From Fidelibacterota bacterium (GTDB lineage: Bacteria > Fidelibacterota > UBA2242 > B5-G15): a DNA stretch of 7,786 nucleotides. The position numbers and the translations under genes are program-made. The stretch spans positions 1 to 7,786 of the forward strand of contig QNCQ01000073.1 in the NCBI GenBank assembly GCA_003645825.1, read 5' to 3'. Below the pieces are notes generated by a model. That model saw nothing but the letters and a program-made list of their open reading frames with translations. It had not been told where the DNA came from and did no database searches. How positions within the stretch are numbered: the first letter of the stretch is position 1; every line of letters starts with the position of its first letter. Below, piece after piece: positions 6,928 through 7,786 of the stretch.

Positions 6928-7786
6928 CTATTTTAACATCGGTATTTTTATGCCCTTCTTCTTCGCAACATTTATAGCTTTCTCATATCCTGCATCAGCA
7001 TGTCTGGCTATTCCGATTCCAGGATCATTTGTTAAAACCCTCGATAGTCTTTTCTCCATTTCCTTAGTCCCATCAGCTACAATTACCATCCCTGCATGTA
7101 TTGCTAATCCCATTCCAACTCCCCCACCATGGTGCACCGACACCCAACTTGCTCCACTCACAGCATTCAACAAGGCATTTAAAATCGGCCAATCGGCAAT
7201 TGCATCCGATCCATCTTTCATCTTTTCAGTTTCTCTACTGGGCGAAGCCACAGAACCACAGTCAAGATGATCCCTGCCTATAACAATCGGGGCAGAAATT
7301 TCACCTTTTGAAATCGCCTCATTAATGGCAAGACCAAATCTCTCCCTTTCACCGTATCCAAGCCAACATATTCTTGCTGGTAATCCCTGAAACTTAACCC
7401 TTTCTGAGGACAACCTTATCCACCGAACCAAAGATTCATCTTCAGGAAATAGTTTTAAAACAATTTCATCAGTCTTTCTAATATCCCGTGGGTCACCGCT
7501 CAACGCTACCCATCTGAAGGGTCCCTTTCCTTCACAGAAAAGAGGTCTGATATAGGCTGGTACAAACCCCGGATAGTCAAAAGCTTCTTTTAAACCTGCC
7601 TTGAAAGCCTGACCCCTAAGATTATTTCCATAGTCAAAAGCCACCGCCCCTTGCTTTTTCATCTCTAGGATTGCCTCAACATGTCTAACCATCGACTCGA
7701 ATGCCATTTTTATATACCTATCAGGATCTTTTTTCCTTAGTTCAAGAGCTTCCTCATAAGGAATACCAGCTGGAACATATCCATTC
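6928..7786 (-). CDS. hutU: Urocanate hydratase (urocanase), N-terminal part outside window
   Basis: The C-terminal 285 codons of urocanase, which is about 550 residues long in full. It hydrates urocanate to 4-imidazolone-5-propanoate with tightly bound NAD+ in the cytoplasm, the second step of histidine degradation. The frame is open to the right edge and already reads as urocanase there (GYVPAG, LRKKDP), so the ATG at 7707 is internal, not the start. Conserved blocks follow in order: FDYGNN, RPLFCEGKGPFRW, FQGLPARICW, GRDHLD, GSVASP, RETEKM, DGSDAIADWP, VHHGGGVGMG, LTNDPG and RHADAGY. The Cys in ARICW (codon 7368-7366) corresponds to the active-site Cys410 of the Pseudomonas putida enzyme. 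GMGLAIHAG departs slightly from the GMGYS/GMGFS usual after the HHGGG block. It is first in the visible hutU-hutI-DUF350 order; histidine ammonia-lyase could lie upstream. Confidence 0.97.
   Translation of the reverse strand, partial: NGYVPAGIPYEEALELRKKDPDRYIKMAFESMVRHVEAILEMKKQGAVAFDYGNNLRGQAFKAGLKEAFDYPGFVPAYIRPLFCEGKGPFRWVALSGDPRDIRKTDEIVLKLFPEDESLVRWIRLSSERVKFQGLPARICWLGYGERERFGLAINEAISKGEISAPIVIGRDHLDCGSVASPSRETEKMKDGSDAIADWPILNALLNAVSGASWVSVHHGGGVGMGLAIHAGMVIVADGTKEMEKRLSRVLTNDPGIGIARHADAGYEKAINVAKKKGIKIPMLK

Noticed and set aside
6917..7270. A 117-codon plus-strand frame opposite the urocanase gene.
   Set aside because: It lies wholly antisense to strongly conserved urocanase codons and its product is unlike any known family; it is a shadow frame.
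7705..7707. ATG in frame within urocanase as a possible gene start.
   Set aside because: The 26 codons before it, up to the right edge, already match conserved urocanase sequence, so the gene starts outside the window.

Overview
The window looks like bacterial chromosome, AT-rich and densely coded, from an organism I cannot place with confidence. Genes start with ATG, the M16 peptidase gene and the DUF350 gene have good Shine-Dalgarno sites, and a zinc peptidase with a signal peptide suggests an envelope with a periplasm. All five genes belong to families spread over many bacterial phyla. There is no sign of phage, plasmid, CRISPR or an intact insertion sequence.

Layout: (1) 1-2620, minus strand: an exported two-domain M16 (insulinase/pitrilysin) zinc peptidase whose C-terminal end lies beyond the left edge. 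(2) 2641-3798: a 1.16 kb gap with no intact gene. It separates the divergent M16 and PHP genes and holds an imperfect inverted repeat about 300 bp apart, two related small hairpins, an isolated ribosome-binding site followed by a three-codon frame, and a possible broken reading frame on the minus strand. (3) 3799-5427, plus strand: a CehA/McbA-type PHP metallohydrolase with an N-terminal hydrophobic segment. (4) 5429-7786, minus strand: a probable operon hutU (5' end outside the window) - hutI - small DUF350 membrane protein. The PHP gene and the DUF350 gene converge with one base between their stop codons.

The hutU-hutI pair is the middle of the histidine degradation pathway: urocanase turns urocanate into imidazolonepropionate, and imidazolonepropionase opens that ring to give N-formimino-L-glutamate. 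Histidine ammonia-lyase and the last step are not visible; they may lie upstream of hutU or elsewhere. The DUF350 gene trails hutI by 38 bases with its own strong ribosome-binding site and has no known role in histidine use. The M16 peptidase and the PHP protein have no evident functional link to the hut genes.

I found no clear new multi-gene system. The parts most worth a second look are the unexplained intergenic region at 2641-3798 and the hut-DUF350 arrangement.
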